Below, one piece after another: positions 35,401 to 44,737 of a stretch of DNA of 49,693 nucleotides. Both the position numbers and the translations under genes were made by a program. The stretch is from the NCBI GenBank assembly GCA_017992885.1, contig JAGONT010000017.1, positions 1-49,693 on the forward strand. The letters are read 5' to 3'. The first letter of the stretch is position 1; the number at the start of each line of letters is the position of its first letter. Source of the stretch: Alphaproteobacteria bacterium. GTDB lineage: Bacteria; Pseudomonadota; Alphaproteobacteria; UBA9655. The notes below the pieces were generated by a model. That model was not told the DNA's origin. It made no database searches and saw only the letters and a list, made by a program, of their open reading frames with translations.

Positions 35401-35755
35401 AGGGGCAGATGGTCGGAGAGGTGCTGCGGTGACGCAGAGGAAAGTCCGAACTCTATAAAGACACGGTGCCGGATAACGTCCGGCGAGGGCAACCTTAGGG
35501 AAAGTGCAACAGAAAGTAAACCGCCTGGCAACAGGTAAGGGTGAAAGGGTGTGGTAAGAGCGCACCGCGCCTTTGGTAACAAAGGTGGCACGGCAAACCC
35601 CACCGAGAGCAAGACCAAATAGGGGTGGCGCATGACCTGTCTTTGGGTCGTCACCCGGGTCGGTCGCATGAGGCATAAGGTAACTTATGTCCCAGATGAA
35701 TACCTCTCCCCTGGGTTTCCAGGGACAGAATTCGGCTTACAGACCATCTGCTTAT
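35401..35755 (+). ncRNA. rnpB: RNase P RNA, bacterial type A
   Basis: The catalytic RNA that matures tRNA 5' ends. The ends GCAGATGGTC (from 35405) and GACCATCTGC (to 35751) pair as helix P1. The universally conserved blocks are present in order: GAGGAAAGTCCG (about 35436), GGCAACCTTAGGGAAAGTGC-type CR-II/III, ACAGAAA, GAGAGCAAGACCAAATA, and the 3' part AGACAGAATTCGGCTTA with the ACAGAA block. Several open frames in it on both strands (for example 35373-35676) are meaningless translations of the RNA. It follows the amidase gene closely but has its own promoter candidate. Confidence 0.97.
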
Positions 35756-36076
35756 ACCCTTACAAAAAATAATTACTCAAGTTTTGGATAAGGGAGGCAC
35801 ATCTTAAAGCGTCATTGCTGCAAGTGAAGCGAAACGATCCAGAGCTCTATTTCACTAAGTTAGCGTTAGGAGACTCCGCACCAGCTGGTGCGGTTGAGGG
35901 AGCACTCGACTCAGTAATAGAGGCGGTCAAATAAGGCTGTCCTAAAGAGAGTAAGTTAAACATCCTTTCATAGATTGAACCAAACTCCGAAAGTCGAGGT
36001 TTTACCTTTTCCGGGGAAAAATCAAAGGTAAGGCTATCCTCAAAGGGAAATAGCAGCTGATGTTTTTGAGCTTGCT
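35756..36076. other. Intergenic region with a gene remnant and a repeat fragment
   Basis: Two things are visible in this 321-base gap. At 35811-35845, CGTCATTGC and (C)GATCCAGA match the ends of the 148-bp dispersed repeat family. On the minus strand, an open frame runs from inside the flavoprotein gene to a TAG at 35847-35849 and reads like protein (FPFEDSLTFDFSPEKVKPRL, then ERMFNLLSLGQPYLTASI and a proline/alanine tail). It has no natural start except an ATG at 35963, so it looks like the C-terminal remnant of a lost gene. Confidence 0.4.
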
Positions 36077-37474
36077 TTAATCGCCCGTTTGTAGGCGTTC
36101 CACAAGTTCCTTGACGGTGGGAATATAGCCGCCTGCATAGAAAGGATCTTGGGCAAAGTTATAGGCCGCATGCCCAGCAAACATAAGCTGTGTATCCACT
36201 TCGTCACTATGACTAATGGCTTGCAATGTTTTTTGGATACAAAAAGAACGAGGATCGGCTTTACGCCCTGTGGAGCCTTCTTCATTTTGGGCCCAATTGC
36301 TGAAAAGGCAGGCGCTTAGGCATCCCATACAGTCAACTTGATCCTTATGAATCTCATTTGCTTTGTCAGGTGTTACAAAAATCAAGGTGGAATCAGGTGT
36401 CCGCAAAGCCTCAGTAAACCCTAGTTTTACCCAGGCTTCAGCCATTGTTTTATCGAGGGGTGTCAGGTAAACCAATCTTCCGCGGGCGCCCACTGGGAAA
36501 CCCTCTGTATGATCACCTACGGGAGTAATAGAATAGGCCACTTGATGAGTTGAACGTTCCTTTAATTCATCCAAAAAAGGATTGGAAACAGCAGATGAAT
36601 AAAAACCAGTTGGGCTAAAGCGGTTCAGGTAAATATCCCCCGGATTTAAGGTCAAAAGCCGTTTCTTCCACACATCCGAAATAGGACTTTCTTGGGTCAG
36701 CAGGGGCCGCGTGCCAAACTGGAAAGCAATCGGACCAAGTTCGGGATTGTCAATCCAATCCGCCCATTCTCTTAAGTACCAAACACCCCCGGCCATAATA
36801 ATAGGCACGTCGTTGAGGCCAAACTCTCGCATTACATTGCGAAGTTCAAGCACACGCGGATATGGATCTTCTGGTTTGTCTGGGTCTTCACTGTTGCTCA
36901 GGCCATTATGTCCCCCTGCTCTCCAGGGATCTTCATAAACAACAGCCCCTAACCATTCAGGAAACTTATGATAAGCACGCTTCCACAGAGCGCGAAAAGC
37001 GCGTCCTGAAGAAACAATGGGATAATAATAAATACCATAGCTTGCAGTAATTTGAGCAATGCGATAAGGCATCCCTGCTCCACAGGTTACGCCTTGAATC
37101 AAAGGACTGACCTTTTCTAAAACTCCATGGAGAATTTCCTCGACAGCCGCCATTTCCCATAGAACATTCATATGCAGATGACCAGTCCCATTTGATCTTT
37201 CATGGGCAATCTTTGCTTGAGTAATACCTCCTTGAATTGCATATTCAATGAGCTCACGATGGCGTTCTCGCCTCGTTTTTCCTTTATAAATAATAGGGAT
37301 AAGGCTCCCTTGCTCATCAAGAGCATCTGGATTTACTGCAGAAAATGTCCCTACGCCTCCAGCTGCAGCCCAAGCACCTGAGCTTTCACCATTTGACACA
37401 GAAATACCTTTGCCTCCTTCAATCAGAGGAAGGACCTCACGCCCCGATAGACGTATTGGGTTAAGCGATTTCAA
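36077..37474 (-). CDS. Nitronate-monooxygenase-like flavoprotein with a cysteine-rich C-terminus
   Basis: A 465-residue FMN-dependent TIM-barrel protein of the NAD(P)H-dependent flavin oxidoreductase / 2-nitropropane dioxygenase family. The first strand and glycine loop read EGGKGISVSNGESSGAWAAA, the barrel centre has PLIQGVTCGAGMP, and the FMN phosphate site is PIIMAGGVWYLRE (about residue 235) with FQFGTRPLLTQES after it. After the barrel is an extension with DCMGCLSACLFSNW and RSFCIQK, four cysteines that may bind a metal or iron-sulfur centre. This longer form occurs in other Alphaproteobacteria. Substrate and cofactor in the extension are unknown. It lies 31 bases after pnp. Confidence 0.8.
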   Translation of the reverse strand: MKSLNPIRLSGREVLPLIEGGKGISVSNGESSGAWAAAGGVGTFSAVNPDALDEQGSLIPIIYKGKTRRERHRELIEYAIQGGITQAKIAHERSNGTGHLHMNVLWEMAAVEEILHGVLEKVSPLIQGVTCGAGMPYRIAQITASYGIYYYPIVSSGRAFRALWKRAYHKFPEWLGAVVYEDPWRAGGHNGLSNSEDPDKPEDPYPRVLELRNVMREFGLNDVPIIMAGGVWYLREWADWIDNPELGPIAFQFGTRPLLTQESPISDVWKKRLLTLNPGDIYLNRFSPTGFYSSAVSNPFLDELKERSTHQVAYSITPVGDHTEGFPVGARGRLVYLTPLDKTMAEAWVKLGFTEALRTPDSTLIFVTPDKANEIHKDQVDCMGCLSACLFSNWAQNEEGSTGRKADPRSFCIQKTLQAISHSDEVDTQLMFAGHAAYNFAQDPFYAGGYIPTVKELVERLQTGD

Positions 37475-37505
37475 CGCTCTCTATCTCCTTAAACAAACAA
37501 AAAGA

Positions 37506-39638
37506 CTAGGCTCCAACTTCCGGGTTACTTACAGGAGATGAAATTTCACATCCTGTTTTCTGATCAATCCGTTTCATCGTGAGACGGATCTTACCCCGGT
37601 TGTCCATTTCTAAAACCTTTACAAAAACTTCATCCCCAACGTTAACGACGTCGGCAACTTTTTCAACACGACGAGGAGCAAGTTCACTAATGTGGACGAG
37701 ACCATCTTGGCTTCCAAAAAAGCTTACAAAGGCTCCAAAGTCGACGATGCGAACAACTTTACCTTTATAAATAGCGCCCATTTCTGGCTCATCGGTTATG
37801 CTACGAATCCTTTTTTCCGCCGCATGAATAATGTCGGCGTTGCCTCCTGAAACATTAATGACGCCATCATCGGAAATATCGATTTTAGCTCCTGTCGTTT
37901 CACAAATTTCACGAATAACTTTGCCACCCGATCCGATAACTTCTCTAATTTTATCTTTCGCAATGGTAAATGTAATTACGCGTGGAGCATATTCTTTGAC
38001 GTCTTCACGAGCAGCATCAAGGGCTTCTGCCATTTTACTCAAAATATGCAAACGCCCTTCTCTGGCTTGATCAAGCGCAATTTTCATAATGCTTTGGTTA
38101 ATGCTTGTAATTTTGAGATCCATTTGCAGAGCAGTGATTCCTTTATCTGTACCCGCAACCTTAAAATCCATATCTCCAAGATGATCTTCATCACCAATAA
38201 TATCGGAAAGAACAGCGAAATCTTCGCCCTCTTTAATAAGTCCCATGGCAATTCCTGCAACCGGACGTTCCAGAGGAGCCCCTGCATCCATTAAAGCAAG
38301 GGACGCTCCACAAACGGTAGCCATGGAAGAAGATCCATCGGATTCTGTAATTTCAGAAACGATACGAAGTGTATAAGGGAATTTATCCTTTGCGGGCATT
38401 AGAGGATGAAGAGCCCGCCAAGCAAGTTTTCCATGACCTATCTCTCGACGGCCTGGTCCCCCTAAGCGTCCTGTTTCACCCACTGAATAGGGAGGGAAAT
38501 TATAATGAAGCAAAAAGTTTTCCTTATATTCACCTTCAAGGGCATCTATCAGTTGTTCATCTTGACCTGTGCCAAGAGTCACCACAACAAGGGCTTGTGT
38601 AGATCCTCTTGTAAATAAGGCACTACCATGAGCCCGAGGAAGAATGCCAACCTCACTCACAATAGGACGAATTGTTTTGGTGTCTCGGCCATCAATGCGC
38701 AATCCGCTCTTTAAGATATCACTGCGAACCAAGTTCTTTTCAAGTTCCTTAAATTCAATAATACTCAAAGGTCCAGGAAATCCCTCTTCTTTGAGGGCTT
38801 CAACGGTTTGGGATTTAAGCAGCGACAATTTTTGATGTCGAAGACTTTTGTCCCTAATCTGATACGCGCCTTTAAGGTCAGCAATAGCAAGTTCATGAAG
38901 ACGCTCAATAAGCTTTTCTTTTTGAGGATCTGCGGACGGAAGTTCCCAAGGATCTTGTGCACAGTCTTCTGCTAGATCAATAATAGCTTGAATTACAGGT
39001 TGAAAATGCGTATGGCCGAACATTACGGCATCAAGCATTTGCTCTTCAGAAAGCTCATGAGCTTCTGATTCGACCATCAAAACCCCTTGTTCTGTTCCGG
39101 CGACCACTAGGTTTAATTTAGAGTTAGGAACATCAGCTAAAGCAGGGTTTAAAACAAACTCCCCATCGACCAAGCCAACACGTGCAGCCCCAATAGGACC
39201 TAAAAAGGGAAGCCCTGAAAGGGTCAAAGCAGCAGAAGCTCCAACAAGCGCAGGAATATCTGGCGGCGTTTCCATATCATGGCTTAAAACTGTGCAAATG
39301 ATTTGGGTTTCATTGCGAAAGTTGGGCACAAAAAGAGGTCGAATCGGACGATCAATAAGACGTGAAACCAAAGCTTCATGATCACTTGGCTTGCCTTCTC
39401 GTTTGAAAAATCCTCCTGGAATTCGTCCAGCTGCAAAAGCTTTTTCTTGATACTGAACGGTCAGAGGAAAGAAATCCACGTCAGGTGTCGCTTCTTTTCT
39501 TGCAACAACAGTACATAAAACGATCGTTTCTCCGTAAGTTACGACGACAGCTCCACCAGCTTGACGGGCTATTTTTCCCGTTTCCAGAGTAAGCTTTTGT
39601 CCTCCCCATTGGATCTCTTTTTTGTAAATTTTAAACAT
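37506..39638 (-). CDS. pnp: Polynucleotide phosphorylase
   Basis: The 3'-5' phosphorolytic exoribonuclease of RNA turnover and part of the degradosome. At 710 residues it is full length. Two RNase PH domains are separated by an alpha linker. The first has [19 protein letters not shown], and the second (from about 310) has [13 protein letters not shown], the active-site [20 protein letters not shown] and a [10 protein letters not shown] loop. A KH domain ([19 protein letters not shown], about 563) and an S1 domain ([15 protein letters not shown], about 630) end it. It follows rpsO by 24 bases, the classic rpsO-pnp pair. Confidence 0.97.
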   Translation of the reverse strand: MFKIYKKEIQWGGQKLTLETGKIARQAGGAVVVTYGETIVLCTVVARKEATPDVDFFPLTVQYQEKAFAAGRIPGGFFKREGKPSDHEALVSRLIDRPIRPLFVPNFRNETQIICTVLSHDMETPPDIPALVGASAALTLSGLPFLGPIGAARVGLVDGEFVLNPALADVPNSKLNLVVAGTEQGVLMVESEAHELSEEQMLDAVMFGHTHFQPVIQAIIDLAEDCAQDPWELPSADPQKEKLIERLHELAIADLKGAYQIRDKSLRHQKLSLLKSQTVEALKEEGFPGPLSIIEFKELEKNLVRSDILKSGLRIDGRDTKTIRPIVSEVGILPRAHGSALFTRGSTQALVVVTLGTGQDEQLIDALEGEYKENFLLHYNFPPYSVGETGRLGGPGRREIGHGKLAWRALHPLMPAKDKFPYTLRIVSEITESDGSSSMATVCGASLALMDAGAPLERPVAGIAMGLIKEGEDFAVLSDIIGDEDHLGDMDFKVAGTDKGITALQMDLKITSINQSIMKIALDQAREGRLHILSKMAEALDAAREDVKEYAPRVITFTIAKDKIREVIGSGGKVIREICETTGAKIDISDDGVINVSGGNADIIHAAEKRIRSITDEPEMGAIYKGKVVRIVDFGAFVSFFGSQDGLVHISELAPRRVEKVADVVNVGDEVFVKVLEMDNRGKIRLTMKRIDQKTGCEISSPVSNPEVGA

Positions 39639-39662
39639 TCGATTTTGATTCCTTTTATATCC

Positions 39663-39932
39663 TTAACGACGGAGCCCTAGCTGCGCAATAAGCTCTACAT
39701 AGCGACTTTCTTTTGTCCGCTTCAAATAATCCAAAAGCCGACGCCTGCGACTGACTAACATCAAAAGACCTCGACGAGAATGGAAGTCTTTCCCGTGAAT
39801 GCCCAAGTGAGACGTAAGATTACTAATTCGTTCTGTCAACACGGCCACTTGAACCTCAGGTGATCCTGTATCTGATTCTTTCGTTGCAAACTCTTTAATA
39901 AGTTCCTGTTTGCGTACATTTGTAATCGACAT
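39663..39932 (-). CDS. rpsO: 30S ribosomal protein uS15
   Basis: An 89-residue protein that binds the 16S rRNA three-way junction early in assembly. It carries [20 protein letters not shown], then [19 protein letters not shown] and [16 protein letters not shown], the complete S15 sequence pattern. GAGAGGAG lies upstream of the start. It is between truB (15 bases) and pnp (24 bases) on the same strand, as in many bacteria. Confidence 0.97.
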   Translation of the reverse strand: MSITNVRKQELIKEFATKESDTGSPEVQVAVLTERISNLTSHLGIHGKDFHSRRGLLMLVSRRRRLLDYLKRTKESRYVELIAQLGLRR

Positions 39933-39947
39933 CTTTTAACTCCTCTC

Positions 39948-40823
39948 TTATTCCATATTAAATATGCGTAAGGGCGTAATTAACCCCTGCCCTATTTTTG
40001 CAAGGGCTTGCGGTACTCCTTTACAAAGGATCAAAACAACTTGTTCCAGTTCCTTATGGGAAGAGCAAATAGCTTGTCCATGGCGAAGCTTTACCGTCTC
40101 AATATCTTGTATTTCAAGAGCCAGGATGTCGACCAGCGCATCTTGAAGAGGCAAGACATATTTCACTAACTCCGTGTTATGCCCTATTTGAAGAAGAGAA
40201 TCTAGTAAAATCGCATTTTTCTCATGAAAAGGTCCTGCCATCAACCGTCTCAAGGCTATAATGTGACCATACGTCCCTAGATGCAAAGCTAAATCACGGG
40301 CTAAACTCCTAACATAGGTTCCTTTACTACACAAAACTTCAAAGATAGCCGAATCCACAGACGTTTTGACGAGAGCCAGCGACTCAATCACAACACATCG
40401 AGGAGACAAACTCACTTCTTTTCCTTCTCGAGCATAAGCATAGGCACGCTTACCATTGACCTTAAGGGCGGAATATATAGGAGGAGTTTGCTCAATTTTC
40501 CCTGTAAACAAGGAAAGAGCTTGTTGAATTTCCTCGACTTTCGGCCGTTTGTTCGACGTTGCTGTGATCTCTCCTTCTTGATCATCTGTTGCCCGCGCTT
40601 CACCCCATTTCACTTCGAAACGATAGGATTTTCTCCCATCCAAAACGTAAGCAAGGGTTTTCGTTGCTTCTCCCAAAGCAATTGGCAAGACTCCCGTCGC
40701 CAGAGGATCGAGCGTTCCCCCATGACCCGCTTTTTTGACCTTAAAGAGGCGTTTAACTTTAGCAACCACATGTGCCGAAGAAACGCCCAAAGGCTTATCA
40801 ACAATTACCCATCCATGAACCAT
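39948..40823 (-). CDS. truB: tRNA pseudouridine-55 synthase TruB
   Basis: Makes the universal pseudouridine 55 in the T-loop of tRNA. The start is ATG 40823, with AGGA upstream, giving 291 residues; the in-frame upstream ATG at 40883 would overlap the aminotransferase end. It begins MVHGWVIVDKPLGVSS. The catalytic aspartate is in HGGTLDPLATGVLPIALGEA (about residue 39). SFRFEVKWGEARATDDQEG (with a Y) and the thumb-loop region follow, along with CSKGTYVRSLARDLA and a C-terminal PUA-like part. In many genomes truB follows infB-rbfA; here it follows an aminotransferase instead, 20 bases away. Confidence 0.95.
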   Translation of the reverse strand: MVHGWVIVDKPLGVSSAHVVAKVKRLFKVKKAGHGGTLDPLATGVLPIALGEATKTLAYVLDGRKSYRFEVKWGEARATDDQEGEITATSNKRPKVEEIQQALSLFTGKIEQTPPIYSALKVNGKRAYAYAREGKEVSLSPRCVVIESLALVKTSVDSAIFEVLCSKGTYVRSLARDLALHLGTYGHIIALRRLMAGPFHEKNAILLDSLLQIGHNTELVKYVLPLQDALVDILALEIQDIETVKLRHGQAICSSHKELEQVVLILCKGVPQALAKIGQGLITPLRIFNME

Positions 40824-40843
40824 CTGAATTTTTCCTGCACGTG

Positions 40844-42046
40844 CTATTTTAAGGCTTTTATAGCTTGAGAAATACGATGGCACCCCTCAAGAAGAGTCTT
40901 GATATCTGTTGCATAAGAGATCCTGAAATAAGGAGAAAGGCCAAAAGCAACCCCAGGAACCACAGCAACACCTACTGACTCTAAAAGATAAGTGGCCACA
41001 TCTGCATCATTTTTTATTAAGGAATTTGAGGGTGTATATTTCCCTATTATTTCCTTACAGGAGGGATAAAGGTAAAAGGCTCCTTGAGGTTTAAGACAAG
41101 ACAGGCCTGGCGTTTTATTTAAAATTTCGAGAGCTTTATCACGTCTCTCAGCATAAATTTCTACCCATTCCTTAAGAAAGTCTTGAGGACCTTCAAGAGC
41201 CACCAAAGAAGCCTCTTGAGAAATAGAAGTTGCATTTGAGGTCGATTGTGACTGTAAAGCCGCCATCGCTTTGATAAGAAATTGCGGTCCTGCCCCATAA
41301 CCAATGCGCCACCCTGTCATCGCATAGGTTTTAGAAACTCCATTAACAGTCAGAATTCTTTCCTTCAAATCAGGAGCCACTTGGGCAAGGGTTGTAAACT
41401 GAAAATCATCATAAATAATATGCTCATAAATATCATCACATAAAACCAATAGCTGAGGAGCCTTTCGAATCACTTCAGCAAGACCTTCAAGTTCACTCCT
41501 CGTATAGGCCATCCCCGAAGGATTATTCGGAGAATTTAAAATTAGCCATTTTGTTTTGGCTGTTATCGCTGCAGCCAAATATTCAGGTGTTAATTTCAGC
41601 TGATCTTCAGGTGTACATGTAACAATAACAGGCACCCCTTCGGCAACTGTAACCATATCGGGATAGGAAACCCAATAGGGAGCAGGAATAATCACCTCTT
41701 CTGCTGGGTTGAGAGAGGCTAAGAAAGCATTAAAGATAACCTGTTTTGCCCCTGCGCCTACAATTACTTGGTCAGGGGTGTACTCAATTCCATTTTCACG
41801 TTTGAATTTTTCAACAATCGCCTGACGCAAGCCCAAGGCTCCCTCAACAGCTGTATACTTTGTCTTCCCCTTGGAAAGGGCTTTTATAGCCGCTTCTTTA
41901 ATATGATTGGGTGTGTCAAAATCAGGTTCCCCTGCTCCTAGTCCAATGATATCTTGCCCTAAAGCTTTAAGCTCTGCCGCACGCGCAGTAACCTCTAATG
42001 TAGGAGAAGGCTTAACACGTAAAAGTCGACGACTCACAAACTCCAT
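40844..42046 (-). CDS. Aspartate-type aminotransferase, class I
   Basis: A PLP transaminase of fold type I, 400 residues from ATG 42046 (GAGGTGAG upstream; the frame opens one TTG codon earlier). It has IGLGAGEPDFDTPNHIKEAA near the start, YTAVEGALGLRQAI, PNNPSGMAYTRSEL (the NPTG-like substrate loop), DDIYEHIIYDDF, and the PLP lysine in VNGVSKTYAMTGWRIGY (about residue 238). The wording matches the alphaproteobacterial AatA group, which uses aspartate and often prephenate or aromatic substrates. It heads the leftward gene set truB-rpsO-pnp. Confidence 0.93.
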   Translation of the reverse strand: MEFVSRRLLRVKPSPTLEVTARAAELKALGQDIIGLGAGEPDFDTPNHIKEAAIKALSKGKTKYTAVEGALGLRQAIVEKFKRENGIEYTPDQVIVGAGAKQVIFNAFLASLNPAEEVIIPAPYWVSYPDMVTVAEGVPVIVTCTPEDQLKLTPEYLAAAITAKTKWLILNSPNNPSGMAYTRSELEGLAEVIRKAPQLLVLCDDIYEHIIYDDFQFTTLAQVAPDLKERILTVNGVSKTYAMTGWRIGYGAGPQFLIKAMAALQSQSTSNATSISQEASLVALEGPQDFLKEWVEIYAERRDKALEILNKTPGLSCLKPQGAFYLYPSCKEIIGKYTPSNSLIKNDADVATYLLESVGVAVVPGVAFGLSPYFRISYATDIKTLLEGCHRISQAIKALK

Positions 42047-42118
42047 CAAAATCTCACCTCTTGCCTTTATAGTTAATAATACATTAAAATTTAAGAAATT
42101 TCAACTTTTAGTGATCAA

Positions 42119-42613
42119 ATGGCCAATCAAATTCATCCTCATTTTATGCCAAAAAAAGATTTTTTGACATCCTACCCAACCCTTTATTATGGGACGGATC
42201 AAAAGTGGCTAGCTGTTCTCACTCCCGATCAAAAAATATGTGCGCTTGCCCTGAAAACTTTTCCTGGTGCTGAGAATCTCTTAAAACGCTATCACAAGCA
42301 TACGATTGTGAAAAGTGAGATCCACTTGCCACAGCCTTTATCCTGTCTTTTAGTGGGAACGCCTCTGCAACATCAAGTGTGGATGGCCCTTTTGGACATC
42401 CCTTATGGAGAAACCTGGAGCTATCAGCAACTCGCTATTTACATTAACAAACCCAAAGCCGTCCGTGCTGTTGCCAATGCTGTTGGCGCCAATCCCATTT
42501 CCCCCTTAATCCCTTGCCATCGTGTGATCCGCAGTAACCATAAAATTGGCGGCTATTACTGGGGAATTGGCGCCAAAAGGCAGCTATTAAAAGAGGAAGG
42601 AGTTGAAATTTAA
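42119..42613 (+). CDS. ogt: Methylated-DNA--protein-cysteine methyltransferase
   Basis: Removes methyl groups from O6-methylguanine in a suicide reaction. The 164-residue protein has a short N-terminal domain, then the catalytic C-terminal domain with FGTPLQHQVW-like opening (VGTPLQHQVWMALLDIPYGE), the helix-turn-helix segment YQQLAIYINKPKAVRAVANA, the active-site LIPCHRVI with its cysteine (about residue 132), and GGYYWGIGAKRQLLKEEGV. Start evidence is modest, with no strong ribosome binding site. It is divergent from the aminotransferase and its stop overlaps the EamA gene's stop by four bases. Confidence 0.94.
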   Translation: MANQIHPHFMPKKDFLTSYPTLYYGTDQKWLAVLTPDQKICALALKTFPGAENLLKRYHKHTIVKSEIHLPQPLSCLLVGTPLQHQVWMALLDIPYGETWSYQQLAIYINKPKAVRAVANAVGANPISPLIPCHRVIRSNHKIGGYYWGIGAKRQLLKEEGVEI

Positions 42614-43608
42614 GTGAGGGCTTGCCTCTTAAATTCCGCTTTAGCTTGACGACTTTGTTGACTTTCATACTGACATAAAACAGCCGTAGCCCCTAGAATA
42701 AAGAATGAACCCAACCCTATCCAAAAGGTCGGCCATTCACTGAAAAAAACCATTCCTATTACTGCTGCCGCAATCAGACGTATAAAGCTGACAGGAATAA
42801 GATAAGTGATGTCTACAATGGCATAAGCCTGACTTAAAAAAATATAAGCTCCCGCTAAAAGACCTCCCATCAATACAAACCAAGGCCAATGCCAAGACAG
42901 GGGCGTTACCCACTGAAAAGAAGAGGCAAAGCCTAAAATTGGTACCGCAAGAAGCAACAGGTATAGGCTGATGGTTTGAGGGGAGTCATTTTTCGCCTGT
43001 TTTTTACCGAAAACTGCAGAAAGAGCGTGACAAACTACTGCGCCCAGGGGGAAAATGGCTAAATAACTTATCTCCATCCATTGAACACCGCTTTCAAGAA
43101 GTTTGTTTCCAGTAATCAAAAAAGCTCCTACAAAAGTAACGCCAATGGCGAGTCCCCGGCCCCATCCACATTTTTCGCTTAAGAAAATCTTAGCTCCCAA
43201 AAGGGTAAAGAGGGGCGTTATGTATTTAAAAGCAACAACTTGAACTATTGGCATTTTAGAAAGGGCCATAAACCACAAAATAGTACCAAAACAAACAACA
43301 AGAACTCGCGCCAAATACAACAAATGATGGGTCGCTTTAAAAGCTGACATTCCAGTAGATAAAGCCCAGGGAAGAATAAAAAGAAGACCAAAAAGCGTCT
43401 CAAAAAACACGACTTCTGTGGCAGGGAGAGGCGGTATCCCCAGTTCATTAGCTGTGAGAGCCAAATAACGTACACACCCATAAATACCTGAAAAGCACAA
43501 GCAAGAGAGCCCCTTAAAAAGAGCACCGCGTACGGACGAATTATCTGCCTTTCCAAGGAACCCAGATGTTTTATCCATAGATAGTGAAGCTGTAGAAAAG
43601 TCTTTCAT
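42610..43608 (-). CDS. EamA/DMT-family transporter
   Basis: A 332-residue membrane protein with ten predicted segments in two EamA halves (residues about 30-160 and 175-320). The glycines and aromatic positions are typical, as in LAIGVTFVGAFLITGNKLL at the end of the first half and AYAIVDITYLIPVSFIRLI in the second. DMT exporters of this size move amino acids, nucleotides or metabolites; in rickettsia-like bacteria relatives of S-adenosylmethionine transporters share this topology, but the substrate here cannot be assigned. A charged 25-residue N-terminus precedes the first membrane segment. It converges with ogt. Confidence 0.85.
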   Translation of the reverse strand: MKDFSTASLSMDKTSGFLGKADNSSVRGALFKGLSCLCFSGIYGCVRYLALTANELGIPPLPATEVVFFETLFGLLFILPWALSTGMSAFKATHHLLYLARVLVVCFGTILWFMALSKMPIVQVVAFKYITPLFTLLGAKIFLSEKCGWGRGLAIGVTFVGAFLITGNKLLESGVQWMEISYLAIFPLGAVVCHALSAVFGKKQAKNDSPQTISLYLLLLAVPILGFASSFQWVTPLSWHWPWFVLMGGLLAGAYIFLSQAYAIVDITYLIPVSFIRLIAAAVIGMVFFSEWPTFWIGLGSFFILGATAVLCQYESQQSRQAKAEFKRQALT

Positions 43609-44011
43609 TAATTAAATTTATACCAGATATAAAGAGAGGCTTTATTTGTTATATAGCATTTTGAGTGTTGATTTTCTAGATTCTCTTTTGACTAAATTTT
43701 TCCCAATCAACAAGCTAAAATAGGCGTTTCGATAAGATTCAGCCAAGTTAAAATCAAAGTCTCCATCGATATACTTCCCCAAATCATTGCAGAACAAAAC
43801 TCTCTCTTCTCACGAGAAGGCTACTTAAATAAACTCTTAGATACTATGGAATCTATAGCTTTAAGTGGTTCAATCAGTCTCCGCGAAAGATCTCAAAAAA
43901 CTCTCTCGATGGCAGATATTTGCGAGATTTTCTAAAAAACCTCTCGACAAAGGGCAGAAAGATTGATAAGTTGCCTCACTCTTAAGGGATAAAGTCCCTT
44001 TTTTCACTTAC
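43609..44011. other. Intergenic region with a coding remnant
   Basis: These 403 bases upstream of the tRNA hold a plus-strand open frame (43696-43935) with no start near its beginning. It reads like the C-terminal part of a protein (NSLFSREGYLNKLLDTMESI, then SGSISLRERSQKTLSMADI) and ends at TAA 43933-43935. A terminator-like hairpin follows at 43984-44004, as expected for the end of a former gene. Confidence 0.4.
43984..44004 (+). terminator. Terminator-like hairpin before the tRNA
   Basis: AAGGGA (43984-43989) pairs with TCCCTT (43995-44000) around TAAAG and runs into TTTT. It would stop plus-strand transcription arriving from the decayed gene to the left, eight bases before the tRNA. Confidence 0.6.
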
Positions 44012-44088
<77 letters not shown>

Positions 44089-44329
44089 ATTAAATCAACA
44101 AACTAAAAAGATTTTAAAAAGGTAAAGAAAATGTTGGTGCCGCACTGGTGCCGCAAATGAGAGAAACATTTATATAAATTTAGGTCCCCCATTTGGCTAT
44201 CATGTAGAACAGCCTAATTCTTCCACATTCCAAGTTCTCTTTTTTATTACCTGGGTATGTAGTTGACTCCACAAGTCGCACGATTTTGCAGTTGACTCCC
44301 CTAGAGCTTCCCTGCAACTTTTAAGGGTT
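44089..44329. other. Sequence between the tRNA and the IS1595 remnant
   Basis: No gene is visible. Just after the tRNA, TGGTGCCGCAC and TGGTGCCGCAA stand in tandem (about 44133-44154). The left end of the IS1595 element is probably near 44251, where GGGTATGTAGTTGACTCC begins; AGTTGACTCC occurs again about 29 bases on. Confidence 0.4.
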
Positions 44330-44737
44330 ATGAAACATTACCCTGAAGATATGGATGAATTCATGAACATGTTTCAGAGCGAGGAGGCATGTTTGGATTA
44401 TCTAGCAACGATTCGCTGGCCCCATGGGTATCAATGTTTACGTTGTTCCGATAGAAGTGCCTTAAAATTAGGGCGCGGACTCTATCGCTGTCAGTCCTGT
44501 AAGTATGAAGGGTCAGTGATTGTCGATACACTTTTCCAAGACACACATAAGTCTCTCCGATTATGGTTCCAGGCAATTTGGTATGTTGTGAGCCAAAGGA
44601 ATGGAGTCAGCGCCCGTGGTCTACAACAAGCCCTTGGGTTAGGTAGCTACCATACGGCATGGGAATGGTTGCATAAACTACGTCGGGCTATGGTAAGGCC
44701 TGGTCGTGATAAATTGAGTTGCATGGTTGAAATATAG
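44330..44737 (+). pseudogene. IS1595-family transposase, N-terminal part only
   Basis: The frame encodes an N-terminal zinc ribbon (CLRCSDRSALKLGRGLYRC followed by QSC) and the helical block KSLRLWFQAIWYVVSQRNGV with ARGLQQALGLGSYHTAWEWL, the layout of IS1595 transposases. It breaks off at LSCMVEI, just where the family continues into the catalytic VEVDETY segment, so the whole DDE core is missing. The junction falls at a TA dinucleotide, where the IS630 sequence begins, so the break is explained by that insertion. Confidence 0.82.

Noticed and set aside
35373..35676. Two overlapping minus-strand open frames of 94 and 98 residues
   Set aside because: They lie wholly within the RNase P RNA gene, and their arginine/proline-rich products are translations of structured RNA.
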